This document shows, piece after piece, positions 26,384 through 35,971 of a DNA stretch of 64,000 nucleotides (positions within the stretch are counted from its first letter, which is position 1; each line of letters starts with the position of its first letter). The notes under the pieces are model-generated. The model searched no databases, was not told the origin of the DNA, and saw only the letters and a program-made list of their open reading frames with translations. The translations under genes and the position numbers were made by a program. The stretch is taken from the NCBI RefSeq assembly GCF_014856545.2, contig NZ_CP109811.1, positions 862,001 to 926,000 of the forward strand, in the 5' to 3' direction. Source of the stretch: Mesobacillus jeotgali. GTDB lineage: Bacteria > Bacillota > Bacilli > Bacillales > Cytobacillaceae.

Positions 26384-28266
26384 CTCATTTTGATCATGAG
26401 CGCATTCCGGAGCGTGCTGTCCATGCGAGAGGGTATGCGGCCCACGGATATTTTCAGGTGTACGAGCCTATGGCTGAATATACGAAAGCGAAATTTTTAC
26501 AGGACCCGGGCAAAAAGACGCCGGTCTTTGTCCGTTTTTCAACTGTGGCTGGTTCACGAGGTTCAGGTGATTCTGTCCGCGATGTCCGCGGGTTCGCAAC
26601 CAAGTTTTATACAGAGGAAGGCAATTACGACCTTGTCGGAAATAATATTCCTGTCTTCTTTATCCAGGATGCCATTAAATTCCCTGATTTAGTGCATTCT
26701 TTCAAGCCGGAGCCACATAATGAGATGCCACAGGCGTCGACCGCACACGATACATTCTGGGATTTTGTTGTGAATAATCCAGAGTCTGCGCATACGGTCA
26801 TTTGGGCGATGTCCGACCGAGCCATTCCGCGCAGCTATCGGATGATGGAAGGTTTCGGCGTCCACACCTTCCGCTTTGTCAACGAACAGGGCAAGGCCCG
26901 TTTTGTGAAATTCCATTGGAAGCCAGTACTGGGAGTGCACTCACTGGTTTGGGATGAAGCCCAAAAGATTGCCGGGAAGGATCCGGATTTCCACCGTAAA
27001 GATCTTTATGAAGCGATTGAGAAAGGTGATTATCCAGAATTTGAGCTGGGCGTCCAGATGATTGAGGAAGAAGATGAGTTTAAATTTGATTTTGATGTGC
27101 TGGATCCTACAAAAATCTGGCCAGAGGAATTAGTACCCGTCAAGATTATTGGAAAAATGACTCTGGACCGAAATGTCACGAATGTTTTTGCTGAGACAGA
27201 GCAAGCCGCTATCCACCCGGGTCATGTTGTCCCAGGGATAGACTTTACGAACGACCCGCTCCTGCAGGGAAGGCTGTTCTCTTATACCGATACCCAGCTG
27301 ACACGCCTTGGCGGCCCGAATTTCCATGAGATCCCGATCAACAGGCCGGTGTGCCCGTTCCATAACAACCAGCGTGACGGAATGCACCGGATGACGATTG
27401 ACCGAGGACAGGTTTCCTATCATCAGAACTCCTTGCAGAATAATAATCCAAAGCCAGTTCCTGCGAACGAGGGAGGATTTGAGCATTATCAGGAAAAAGT
27501 GGAAGGCAGGAAGGTCCGCCAGCGCAGCGACAGCTTCAATGACCACTATTCACAGACAATCCTTTTCTGGAACAGTATGTCAGATGTGGAAAAACAGCAT
27601 ATCATTGATGCCTATAGCTTTGAGCTTGGGAAAGTGAAGAGCAAGGACATCCGATTGAAGGTTGTCGATATGCTCGGCAATATTGATTCCTTCCTTGCTG
27701 AGCAGGTGGCTGGCAATCTGGGAATACAGGCTCCGTCAGACAGCAAGCCGATGGAAGTGACGATGACCTCACCAGCGCTTAGCCAGATGAATACGGTGAA
27801 GCTGCCAAATACAAGAAAAGTAGCGATTCTTGCTGACAATGGCTTTAATGGCGCTGAAATTTCCGGCTTGATGGAAATGCTGCAAAAGAGCGGCATCACC
27901 GTGGAAGTCATCAGCCAGAAGCTCGGCATGCTAAAGGGCGATGACGGTTCAGAAATAGAGGTGCAGCACACTTTCCTTACCAGCAGTTCTGTCCTCTATG
28001 ATGCTGTTTATATCGCAGGCGGCCAGCAAAGCGTGGACAGCCTGAAGCAGAAGAAAGAAGCTGTGTATTTCGTCGATGAGGCATACAGTCATTTCAAGGC
28101 AGTCGGTGCTGGAAAAGAGGCATCTGATCTATTCAAAGCGGCAGGGATAAATGCGGAAGGTGCTCCTGGCGTGGTTATTTTCGAGAGCAGCGAGGAAGTT
28201 GCTGGAGAAAGCCAGAGGTTCATCGATGCTGTTATTGCCCATCGCCATTGGAGCCGGATGATGTAA
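26380..28266 (+). CDS. katE: large-subunit catalase KatE, main body
   Basis: 628 residues covering the whole heme domain and the C-terminal flavodoxin/DJ-1-like domain of HPII-type catalases. Catalytic His is in ERAVHARGYAAHGYF, followed by VRFSTVAGSRGSGDSVRDVRGFA in family order; the C-terminal domain (from about residue 460) begins RKVAILADNGFNG. It breaks down hydrogen peroxide in the cytoplasm. Its ATG overlaps the upstream stop as ATGA, so it could be translated by coupling, but without the roughly 63-residue N-terminal arm that stabilises the tetramer. A sigma-B-like promoter lies upstream. Confidence 0.85.
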   Translation: MTHFDHERIPERAVHARGYAAHGYFQVYEPMAEYTKAKFLQDPGKKTPVFVRFSTVAGSRGSGDSVRDVRGFATKFYTEEGNYDLVGNNIPVFFIQDAIKFPDLVHSFKPEPHNEMPQASTAHDTFWDFVVNNPESAHTVIWAMSDRAIPRSYRMMEGFGVHTFRFVNEQGKARFVKFHWKPVLGVHSLVWDEAQKIAGKDPDFHRKDLYEAIEKGDYPEFELGVQMIEEEDEFKFDFDVLDPTKIWPEELVPVKIIGKMTLDRNVTNVFAETEQAAIHPGHVVPGIDFTNDPLLQGRLFSYTDTQLTRLGGPNFHEIPINRPVCPFHNNQRDGMHRMTIDRGQVSYHQNSLQNNNPKPVPANEGGFEHYQEKVEGRKVRQRSDSFNDHYSQTILFWNSMSDVEKQHIIDAYSFELGKVKSKDIRLKVVDMLGNIDSFLAEQVAGNLGIQAPSDSKPMEVTMTSPALSQMNTVKLPNTRKVAILADNGFNGAEISGLMEMLQKSGITVEVISQKLGMLKGDDGSEIEVQHTFLTSSSVLYDAVYIAGGQQSVDSLKQKKEAVYFVDEAYSHFKAVGAGKEASDLFKAAGINAEGAPGVVIFESSEEVAGESQRFIDAVIAHRHWSRMM

Positions 28267-28280
28267 TTTCTAAGTGATCC

Positions 28281-28316
28281 AAAAAGAGAAACGGATATAA
28301 TCTGTTTCTCTTTTTT
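28281..28316 (+). terminator. Rho-independent terminator
   Basis: AAAAAGAGAAACGGAT / TCTGTTTCTCTTTTTT hairpin after katE. Confidence 0.8.
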
Positions 28317-28334
28317 ACAAAGGAGGGAACTGAC

Positions 28335-28964
28335 ATGAAAGTAATCGTGATTGGAGCGCATAGTAGCGTCGGGGAGTTTGTTGTCAGCAAGTTGATGGAA
28401 AATGGATATACATCCTGCGCGGTCGTCGGCGATGAGAATCAAATCGACCTGCTGAAAAAGAGAGGAGCTACAGAAGTAGTCCTTTATGAAGAAAGGATCC
28501 TGCCGACTTTATTCCACGGATATGACGCTGCCATTTATCTGACTGGCATCAATCCAAAGGCTAAAACTGGCCGGACAGTAATGGTAGACCATGAGTCGGT
28601 CATTGAGACTGTAAAAGAAGCAGAGAAGCAGGGCGTCAAACGCTTTGTGATGATGAGCGCCATCATGGCCAATGAAGCGGCAGGAGATGACAGCAGGGAA
28701 ATTGGCGCGAAAGAGATGCCCGATGAGTTGCTGCGGCAATCAAATTTGACATATACCATCGTGCAGCCGGGAGCGTTTACAGACAAACCAGGTAATGGCA
28801 AAATATCTGCGGGTGAAACTTTGGATTCGAATGAGCTTGAAATTTCACACGAGGACATCGCGGAGGTATTGGTCATGTCGCTCGAAAACGAGGCTGCTTT
28901 TAACAAAACTTTCGAAGTGGCAGAAGGAGACACAGTCATAACAAAAGCTTTATCTTCATTATAG
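28335..28964 (+). CDS. NAD(P)-binding SDR-type protein (NmrA/YwnB-like)
   Basis: A 209-residue atypical short-chain dehydrogenase-like protein. It has a Rossmann start MKVIVIGAHSSVGEFVVSKL (GxxxxxG) and the NAD(P)-binding-like segment VKRFVMMSAIMANEAA, but no classical YxxxK pair. Related proteins act as NAD(P)H sensors or reductases (YwnB, YhfK types). The ribosome site is AAAGGAGGGAACTGAC. The next gene begins 15 bp after its stop, suggesting an operon with the glutamate-synthase-like protein. Confidence 0.8.
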   Translation: MKVIVIGAHSSVGEFVVSKLMENGYTSCAVVGDENQIDLLKKRGATEVVLYEERILPTLFHGYDAAIYLTGINPKAKTGRTVMVDHESVIETVKEAEKQGVKRFVMMSAIMANEAAGDDSREIGAKEMPDELLRQSNLTYTIVQPGAFTDKPGNGKISAGETLDSNELEISHEDIAEVLVMSLENEAAFNKTFEVAEGDTVITKALSSL

Positions 28965-28979
28965 GAAAGGAGGATTTCT

Positions 28980-30596
28980 ATGGGTTTGACGGACTATCTA
29001 GTGATCGGCTTGTTTATATTCATAGCTTTGATTATCCTGGTGCCGGTCCTTCTATTTATCTATTTATATATTAAAGACGATAACCAGCAGCAGCATTCAA
29101 TTTTAAGGAATTTCCCCGTGCTTGGAAAGGTTCGTTATTTTACCGAGCATATTGGTCCGGAGCTAAGACAGTATTTGTTTAACGCTGACAATGAAGGGAA
29201 GCCTTTTTCACGCAAGGAATACCAGGATGTCGTCAAGGCGGGCAAGTATAAAGAAAGGTTAATAGGTTTTGGGTCGTTGAAGGATTTTGAGGCTGAAGGC
29301 TTTTATATAAGGAATACACTTTTTCCTAAATTGACGAATGAAATGAAGGTCGATAATGCGGAAAAAATTAAAACAAGAGTTTACAAGATTGATGGCGAGG
29401 GTCTTTTTACAAGGAAAGAGCATAGCGAGGAAAAGCTGGCTGACCCTTATTATCTGAAGGATGATGATGCCGTCGTGCTTGGCGAGTACACCTGCCGCTA
29501 TCCATTCCGTGTAAAAGGACAGGTAGGCCAGTCTGCGATGAGCTATGGGGCACTTGGGGAAAAAGCAATCCAGGCGATGTCCAAAGGCCTCGGACTGGCG
29601 GGCGGAACATGGATGAATTCAGGTGAAGGCGGGTTGTCTGATCATCACCTCGCCGGAAATCCGGATATCATGATGCAAATCGGGCCGGATTTATTTGGAG
29701 TCCGCAAGCCGAACGGCGAGTTTTCGTGGGAAGAGTTCAAGAAGAAGAGTGAAATGCCGCAGGTTAAAGCTTTTGAAATCAAGCTTGCCCAGGGAGCGAA
29801 AACACGCGGGGGCCATGTTGAAGGAGAAAAGGTAACCGAAGAAATTGCAGCAATCCGCCTTGTTGAAGTCGGGAAGACAATTAACAGTCCGAACAGATTT
29901 TATGAGTTCAGCGATGTCCCTTCCATGTTTGATTGGATTGAGGAATTGCGTTCGGTTGGCGGAAAGCCGGTTGGAATCAAGATTGTCGTCGGTGATATGG
30001 ATGCGCTTGAAAACATGATTTCCTACATGAAGGATAGCGGGAAAGGCCCTGACTTCATTACGGTTGACGGCGGTGAAGGCGGTACGGGTGCAACCTATCA
30101 GGAGCTGGCTGACACGGTTGGCCTTCCGATCAACTCAGCGCTTCCTGTTGTGGATGAAATGCTCCGCCAATATGGAATCAGAGACAGAGTGAAGCTGATT
30201 GCATCAGGAAAACTGATTACTCCTGATAAAATCGCCATTGCCCTGGCTATGGGAGCGGACCTTGTGAATATCGCCCGCGGGATGATGATCAGCGTCGGCT
30301 GCATCATGGCACAGGTATGCCACTCGAATACATGCCCTGCAGGTGTTGCTACTACAGATAAAAAGCTGCAGGATGGGCTGGTTGTAGAAGAAAAAATGTA
30401 CCGGGTTGCCAACTATATCATTTCCCTGCGTGAAGGACTCTACAATTTGGCAGCGGCTGCTGGAATTGACAGCCCAACACAATTCGAAAGGAAACATATT
30501 GTTCATAAAGACGAACTTGGACGTGTATCTCCGGTAGAAGATTTGATCATCGCAGCAAGAAGGGCCCAGTTACAAAAGGAACGAAAGGTAAACTAA
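28980..30596 (+). CDS. FMN-binding glutamate synthase family protein (YerD-like)
   Basis: 538 residues: one N-terminal membrane helix (about residues 5-30), then the FMN-binding TIM barrel of the glutamate synthase alpha subunit (VGQSAMSYGALGEKAIQAMS; ITVDGGEGGTGATYQELAD; VNIARGMMISVGCIMAQVCHSNTCPAGVATTD). The cysteines in the last block match those of the 3Fe-4S site in GltB. It lacks the glutaminase domain, so it is not a full glutamate synthase; physiological substrate unknown. The ribosome site is GGAAAGGAGGATTTCT. It is probably co-transcribed with the SDR-type gene. Confidence 0.88.
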   Translation: MGLTDYLVIGLFIFIALIILVPVLLFIYLYIKDDNQQQHSILRNFPVLGKVRYFTEHIGPELRQYLFNADNEGKPFSRKEYQDVVKAGKYKERLIGFGSLKDFEAEGFYIRNTLFPKLTNEMKVDNAEKIKTRVYKIDGEGLFTRKEHSEEKLADPYYLKDDDAVVLGEYTCRYPFRVKGQVGQSAMSYGALGEKAIQAMSKGLGLAGGTWMNSGEGGLSDHHLAGNPDIMMQIGPDLFGVRKPNGEFSWEEFKKKSEMPQVKAFEIKLAQGAKTRGGHVEGEKVTEEIAAIRLVEVGKTINSPNRFYEFSDVPSMFDWIEELRSVGGKPVGIKIVVGDMDALENMISYMKDSGKGPDFITVDGGEGGTGATYQELADTVGLPINSALPVVDEMLRQYGIRDRVKLIASGKLITPDKIAIALAMGADLVNIARGMMISVGCIMAQVCHSNTCPAGVATTDKKLQDGLVVEEKMYRVANYIISLREGLYNLAAAAGIDSPTQFERKHIVHKDELGRVSPVEDLIIAARRAQLQKERKVN

Positions 30597-30605
30597 ACTC
30601 AATTC

Positions 30606-30631
30606 AGCCAGTCCAAATGCGGGCTGGCTTT
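30606..30631 (+). terminator. terminator
   Basis: AGCCAGTCC / GGGCTGGCT hairpin with a short T-run after the YerD-like gene. Confidence 0.6.
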
Positions 30632-30707
30632 CCTGCTTTTAAAATTTTCTTATCAGCCAAATTGTGAAATAATAGAGTATCATGCTATCTATTAGGGGGT
30701 TACTTGC

Positions 30708-31370
30708 TTGGCGGGTAAAGCAGCTTTGATTGCCGGTGCGACCGGTTTGATTGGAAAAGAACTTTTGCAGTTTTTATTGAATGGTAATGAATACGATAAA
30801 GTTGTTGCGATTGTGAGAAGGCCGGTTGAGATTAATCATCCTAAACTGGATGAACGGATTGTGGACTTCGATCAACTGGATCAATATAATGAGGTTTTTT
30901 CTGTTGATGATGTCTTCTGCGCCCTGGGGACGACGATCAAGAAGGCGAAGACGAAGGAAGCGATGTGGAAAATAGATGTCGATTATCCAGTGGCGATTGC
31001 CAGATTGGCCAGTTCACAGGGAGCGAAGAAATTTTTGCTTGTCAGCTCGATGAATGCCGATCCTGAATCCCCAATCTTCTATCCGAAAATGAAAGGGAAG
31101 CTTGAAGAAGAAATAAAGCAAATTCCTTTTGAAACAACAGCAATCTTCCGTCCATCATTGTTATTGGGAGAGCGGGATGAATTTAGGCTTGGTGAGAGTG
31201 CGGCAGCCGCTATTTTTACAAAAGTGCCTTTTCTCTTTAAGGGGCCACTCAAAAAATTCAAAGCCATCGAAGGCAGGACAGTAGCGTCAGCCATGTATCA
31301 AGCGGCCCAGAAGGATGCGCCCGGACTTACCGTATATCCTTCTGAAAAAATCCATGAAATGGGCCGATGA
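30708..31370 (+). CDS. NAD(P)H-binding oxidoreductase-like protein (HTATIP2/YbjT type)
   Basis: A 220-residue atypical SDR. It starts MAGKAALIAGATGLIGKELL (GATGLIG nucleotide motif) and carries DDVFCALGTTIKKAKTKEAM and KKFLLVSSMNADPES, the blocks typical of the HTATIP2/TIP30-like group. The reaction is unknown. The start is TTG at 30708 with AGGGGGT upstream. The MBL-fold gene starts 28 bp after its stop, so the two may form an operon. Confidence 0.8.
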   Translation: MAGKAALIAGATGLIGKELLQFLLNGNEYDKVVAIVRRPVEINHPKLDERIVDFDQLDQYNEVFSVDDVFCALGTTIKKAKTKEAMWKIDVDYPVAIARLASSQGAKKFLLVSSMNADPESPIFYPKMKGKLEEEIKQIPFETTAIFRPSLLLGERDEFRLGESAAAAIFTKVPFLFKGPLKKFKAIEGRTVASAMYQAAQKDAPGLTVYPSEKIHEMGR

Positions 31371-31397
31371 TCAATCAGCGCTAATGAGGTAGAGATC

Positions 31398-32492
31398 ATG
31401 TTAAATATACTAATAATCCTGACTGTGATTGTATTTGCAGCCTTTGCAATTTTGAAGTACTATCCGGCTTTTGGCGGTAAGCATACGAAAAAAAGAAAAT
31501 CCATATACGCGAGGTCTCCGCAATATGTGAACGGCAAGTTTGCCAACCAGGTGGAAACTTCATGGGATACAAGCTTCAGCTCGATGATTTCAATGATGAA
31601 GGACTTTTTAAAAGGAAGTCCGGAGAGAAGGCCGGAAGCACCACTTCCGATGGCAAGTTATGTACCTGGATCAAAAAAAGAGGCAGCAGCGAGAGTCACC
31701 TGGTTTGGTCACTCCGCCTTCCTGCTGGAGATTGAAGGCAAAACTCTTTTATTCGATCCGATGTTCGGAAAAGCGCCCACTCCTTTCCCGGTGAGAAATG
31801 AGCGGTACAGCAGGGAGCTGCCTTTTAAGATAGAAGAACTGCCGGTAGTAGATGCAATTGTGCTTTCACACGACCATTACGACCATCTCGATTATGGTTC
31901 GATCATGAAGCTAAAGGACAAGGTGAAAAACTTTATCGCTCCACTCGGAGTAGGAGCACATTTGCAGCGCTGGGGAATCTCTCCAGAAGTCATTCAGGAG
32001 CATGACTGGTGGGATGAATTCACCTTCGAGGGGCTCCAGCTTGCCTGTACTCCTGCCCGTCATTTTTCAGGCCGAAGTCTTACTGACAGGAATGCCACGC
32101 TTTGGTGCTCCTGGGTCATAAAAGGCCGGGAGACTAACATCTTTTTCAGCGGCGATGGCGGATATGGTCCGCATTTTAAAGAAATAGGCGAAAAATACGG
32201 TCCCTTTGATTTAACCCTGATGGAATGCGGCCAGTATGACGCTCGCTGGGCGGCGATCCATATGCTGCCGGAAGAAACTGTACAGGCACATCAGGATGTA
32301 AAGGGAGGGCTGCTCGTTCCGGTGCATTGGGGAGCCTTTACCCTGTCGCTTCATGCATGGCATGATCCGGTCGAGAGGGCAGTCCGGGCAGCGGCAGAAG
32401 CAGGAGTTGATATCGCCACACCAAAGATAGGCGAGAGTATTACAGCAAGTGCTGATGAACATTCGAAATCAGCCTGGTGGCGTATTGAATGA
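31398..32492 (+). CDS. MBL-fold metallo-hydrolase with N-terminal membrane anchor
   Basis: 364 residues. Residues 3-22 form a hydrophobic helix, probably a membrane anchor. The metallo-beta-lactamase fold carries SHDHYDHLDY (HxHxDH-type metal site) at about 155-164, FSGDGGYGPHF with the bridging Asp, and a late His in VPVHWGAF. It resembles UlaG/NAPE-PLD-like hydrolases (phosphodiester or lactone substrates); the actual substrate is unknown. The ribosome site is ATGAGGTAGAGATC. It ends at a bidirectional terminator. Confidence 0.88.
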   Translation: MLNILIILTVIVFAAFAILKYYPAFGGKHTKKRKSIYARSPQYVNGKFANQVETSWDTSFSSMISMMKDFLKGSPERRPEAPLPMASYVPGSKKEAAARVTWFGHSAFLLEIEGKTLLFDPMFGKAPTPFPVRNERYSRELPFKIEELPVVDAIVLSHDHYDHLDYGSIMKLKDKVKNFIAPLGVGAHLQRWGISPEVIQEHDWWDEFTFEGLQLACTPARHFSGRSLTDRNATLWCSWVIKGRETNIFFSGDGGYGPHFKEIGEKYGPFDLTLMECGQYDARWAAIHMLPEETVQAHQDVKGGLLVPVHWGAFTLSLHAWHDPVERAVRAAAEAGVDIATPKIGESITASADEHSKSAWWRIE

Positions 32493-32535
32493 AGATTCTA
32501 AAACCAAGAAATGACAGAGCAGTGCTATCTCCATA

Positions 32536-32578
32536 AAAAAGAGGCAAAACGATGAATTAATCGTTTTGCCTCATTTAT
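32536..32578. terminator. bidirectional terminator
   Basis: Perfect 13-bp hairpin GAGGCAAAACGAT / ATCGTTTTGCCTC flanked by A- and T-runs between convergent genes. Confidence 0.85.
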
Positions 32579-35500
32579 TTAACTCAATACTTCTGGAATA
32601 GTTGTGATGGCTTCTTGCTTTTTCCTGGCTTTCCTGCTGAGCCAGCTGCGCTTTTCAGCATTTCTTGTGAAAATGCGGTAAACAGCCGGGATAAGCAGCA
32701 AAGTGATCAGTGTTGCAAAGCTCAGGCCGGCAATAATGGCTGTAGCCATTGGTGCCTGGTAATTGCCCGATCCTCCTGAAGCCAATGCCAGTGGCAGCAT
32801 GCCGCCGACTGTTGTCAGTGTTGTCATCAAAATTGGGCGGATGCGGTTTTTGCCTGCTTCGACAAGTGCTTCCTGAACAGTGCACCCTTCGTTTCGCAGC
32901 TGATTCGTGCGGTCGATCAATAATATCGCGTTGTTCAAAACAATACCAATCAGCATGATGATGCCCATTCCGGACATGATGCTTAATTCCTGCTGAGTCA
33001 GGAATAATCCAAGGATGACTCCGACGATGGTCATCGGAATGACGGACATGACGATCAGCGGGTGGCCCAGGTGGTTGAACTGGACGGCCATGACCAGGTA
33101 GACAAGGAAGATGGAAATCGCCAGGATCAGAACCATATCCTGAACCATTTCCTGCTGCTGCTCCAGATCTCCTGCAGGTGCGATGCTGTAGCCTTCTGGT
33201 ACATCATATTTGTCCATTAGCTTCTGGACTTCACGGTTGATGGTCCCAAGGTCTTTTCCTTCAATATCCGCCGAAATCGAGATATATCGTTCGCCATCCT
33301 TGTGTGAGATTTCGTTTGGATTTTCTACGCTTTTCAAAGAGATGAACTCAGAGAGCTTTTTCTCACCTGAAGGAGTTGGGACTTTCAGGTCAAGCAAAGC
33401 GGATTTGGTTGTCATCTCTTCATCCCACTTCACTTTTAACGGAACGTTCTCCTCGTTGATTTTCAGTTCACCTACAGGCATCTGTAAAAAGGCCTGCTCG
33501 ATGAATTGCTTGATCTGCGGCTGTGACAATCCTGCTCTTTCAATTTCAGACTCATTCAGTTGGACGACTTGTTCAACTGAAGTCCTTTCAATTGAATTTT
33601 CGACCGCGACGATTCCTTCAATAGACTTAAGCTCTTCGATAAACCCATCAGCGATTGTGTTGAGTTCATCAAAGCTTTCGCCGGAGATATTGATTTGAAC
33701 AGGGGACCCGCCGCCTCCAGACATGGCTGCTGCTGCGCTCTTCAAAGGAACCTTCTCCTCAAGACCTCTTAATGACTTGAGAATTTCTTCATTTACGTCT
33801 TTTTGTTCTCTTGTAATTTCATCGCCTTTTGTCATGTTGATGATGGTGTACAGCATGTTGCCATTATCCATTACATAGTTTGATTCAACATCTTTAATTC
33901 CGTCTAATGTTTTGTTCATTTCAGTTACGATTTCCTGCTTCTCTTCCAGACTCAGTCCCGGTTCGACGGTCACCAAAAGTTCAGCATAACGGTTCATCAT
34001 GTCCGGCATGATGGTCATTGGAATCTTTGTCACCAGCATCAGAGATCCAATGAGCATCAGGAAGAACAGGCCGATGACAGCAAAGCTGTGGCGCTTTTTC
34101 TTGATGGTCCAGGAAATCATATTGCTGTACCCTCGTACAAGCCGGCTTTCCTTGCTGTTCTTTTCTTTCTTTTTCAGCTTCAGGAACTTTTCGGATAAAG
34201 AAGGAATCAGAGTGAAAGAAACAATTACAGAGCTAATGAGAGTGATGGCGACGACAACAGAAAGGATGATCATGAAAGATCCCATCTCACCGCCAAGCAG
34301 GCCGATTGGTGCGAAAACGACAATTGTCGTCAGCATCGAAGCCAGAACGGCTGTGGCTACTTCCAGGGTTCCTTTAATGACTGCCTCCAGACTCTTTAAG
34401 CCTAGCTCCTTCTTACGGTAAATGGATTCGAGAATAACGATGGATGAATCGACCATCATTCCGATTCCAAGTCCGAGACCGATCAGGGTCAGCATATTGA
34501 AGCTGTAACCAAAAACCCACATAGAAGCGAAAGTGAGCAGCACCGATGTTGGAATCGATAGTCCGACGATCAATGTAGCGCGGATATTTCTTAAGAACAG
34601 CATCAGGATGGCAACGGCAATAGCAGCACCAATCAGGATATTGCTCGTCACTCCATCAATTGAGTCCTTAACATAGTCCGCCTGAGCGACCATTTCATTC
34701 AATTCCACGCCGCTGATCAAGCCTTCCTCGCGAATTTGTTTGATTTCTTCACGCACAGCTTCCGCCATCTCGATTTGAGTGGCATCGGCTACTCTGCCTA
34801 CCTGGACAAAAATGAAATCCTTGGAGCCATTTTTCCAGACGAATGAGGAACTTTCCAGTGGCTGTAGTTTTACGTCAGCAATCTGTGATAATTTAATATA
34901 ACCGTTCGCTGCCGGGACCTGCAGGTTTTTAACATTCTCAACAGATTCCAGCTGTGTATTCCATCTAAGGGAAGGAGAGTTTGTTTCATTGTTCAGCTGG
35001 CCCAGGGTTGCTTCATTGTTTGCCTGCTGGATTGCCCCTATCACCTGTGCTGCATCAAGCCCATTTTTAAAAAGTTCGTCACGCTTTAGTTCAACTGTCA
35101 CTTCTTTTTCAACGCTGCCTGACAGCGAGACATCATGTACTTCAGGGAGAGCTTCCAGTCTCGGTTCCAGTATGTTCTTAGCGAAGGCTGTCATCTTCTC
35201 CATGTCAGTGCCAGAAACATCCATGAAAAAGTCGTAAGCCTGACTAGTGCCAAATTGTCCGGTCATCACGTCTTTGACACCGCTTATATCGGAGGTAGTG
35301 GAATTCACCACTGACTCGACTTCCTTGAATACTTCCTCACCGCGCCCCCGTTCAATCGTCAGCTGCATGGAGCTCTTCCCAATGTTGCTGCTTGAAAGGA
35401 CTTCTTCAACCCCTTCAATTCCAAGAATCTTTTTTTCAAGCGGGGAAGTGATTGATCTTTCGACTTCAATCGCCGGCATCTCCCCAGCATAGATTTCTAC

Positions 35501-35638
35501 ATAAGCACCATCCATTTTAATCGATGGAAAGAGCTCCTTATCCAGCTTTAAAACTGAAAAGCTGCCAATCAATAAAACTAATACAACCATTAAACTGACT
35601 AAAATCTTTCTTTGGACAATAAACCTTAATAAATTCAT
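32579..35638 (-). CDS. RND efflux permease (SwrC/AcrB family)
   Basis: A 1019-residue RND pump with twelve predicted membrane helices and two large extracytoplasmic loops. Recognisable blocks: GIEGVEEVLSSSNIGKSSMQ near the start, GLGIGMMVDSSIVILESIYRK (about 390-410; proton-relay helix), and MLIGIVLNNAILLIDRTNQL near 920. In B. subtilis the homologue SwrC (YerP) exports surfactin and related compounds and needs no outer-membrane partner. The ribosome site is GGGAGGATTTT. No regulator is adjacent. The pump is a single gene with a bidirectional terminator at its 3' end. Confidence 0.9.
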   Translation of the reverse strand: MNLLRFIVQRKILVSLMVVLVLLIGSFSVLKLDKELFPSIKMDGAYVEIYAGEMPAIEVERSITSPLEKKILGIEGVEEVLSSSNIGKSSMQLTIERGRGEEVFKEVESVVNSTTSDISGVKDVMTGQFGTSQAYDFFMDVSGTDMEKMTAFAKNILEPRLEALPEVHDVSLSGSVEKEVTVELKRDELFKNGLDAAQVIGAIQQANNEATLGQLNNETNSPSLRWNTQLESVENVKNLQVPAANGYIKLSQIADVKLQPLESSSFVWKNGSKDFIFVQVGRVADATQIEMAEAVREEIKQIREEGLISGVELNEMVAQADYVKDSIDGVTSNILIGAAIAVAILMLFLRNIRATLIVGLSIPTSVLLTFASMWVFGYSFNMLTLIGLGLGIGMMVDSSIVILESIYRKKELGLKSLEAVIKGTLEVATAVLASMLTTIVVFAPIGLLGGEMGSFMIILSVVVAITLISSVIVSFTLIPSLSEKFLKLKKKEKNSKESRLVRGYSNMISWTIKKKRHSFAVIGLFFLMLIGSLMLVTKIPMTIMPDMMNRYAELLVTVEPGLSLEEKQEIVTEMNKTLDGIKDVESNYVMDNGNMLYTIINMTKGDEITREQKDVNEEILKSLRGLEEKVPLKSAAAAMSGGGGSPVQINISGESFDELNTIADGFIEELKSIEGIVAVENSIERTSVEQVVQLNESEIERAGLSQPQIKQFIEQAFLQMPVGELKINEENVPLKVKWDEEMTTKSALLDLKVPTPSGEKKLSEFISLKSVENPNEISHKDGERYISISADIEGKDLGTINREVQKLMDKYDVPEGYSIAPAGDLEQQQEMVQDMVLILAISIFLVYLVMAVQFNHLGHPLIVMSVIPMTIVGVILGLFLTQQELSIMSGMGIIMLIGIVLNNAILLIDRTNQLRNEGCTVQEALVEAGKNRIRPILMTTLTTVGGMLPLALASGGSGNYQAPMATAIIAGLSFATLITLLLIPAVYRIFTRNAEKRSWLSRKARKKQEAITTIPEVLS

Positions 35639-35971
35639 AAAATCCTCCCAATATTATCGTAAAATAGGAATGTAAAAAATTTCTATTTTATGCACCCGAA
35701 GACAGATTATACACACTTTTATAGGAAAATATAACTATAATTTTGTAAATTTATAATTACATTTCCATAAAAATACCTAATTAAGTATGGGAAGCTGAGT
35801 GGAAAATAGAATTTTTTTTAGTTCCTTTAAGATATTTCCATTTTATCCCTTGATGTAGAGTCCCATAATGAGCCAGAGACAGATTTTAATATAGGGCTGA
35901 AGACTGAGAAGGAGTAGGCTGCAAAAAGGAGAATAAATAACATCCATAGAAAAATGAGAGGGTGGGTTCAA
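35639..35971. other. divergent AT-rich intergenic region
   Basis: A 333-bp spacer between the RND pump and the ComB-family gene. On the minus strand a TATAAT lies near 35707-35712, a plausible -10 for the pump, without a clear -35. I see no ORF with a ribosome site, no strong hairpin and no repeats. Confidence 0.4.

Noticed and set aside
35954..35971. Earlier ATG for the ComB-family gene
   Set aside because: It has no ribosome site; GAGAGGGTGGG lies between it and the ATG at 35972.
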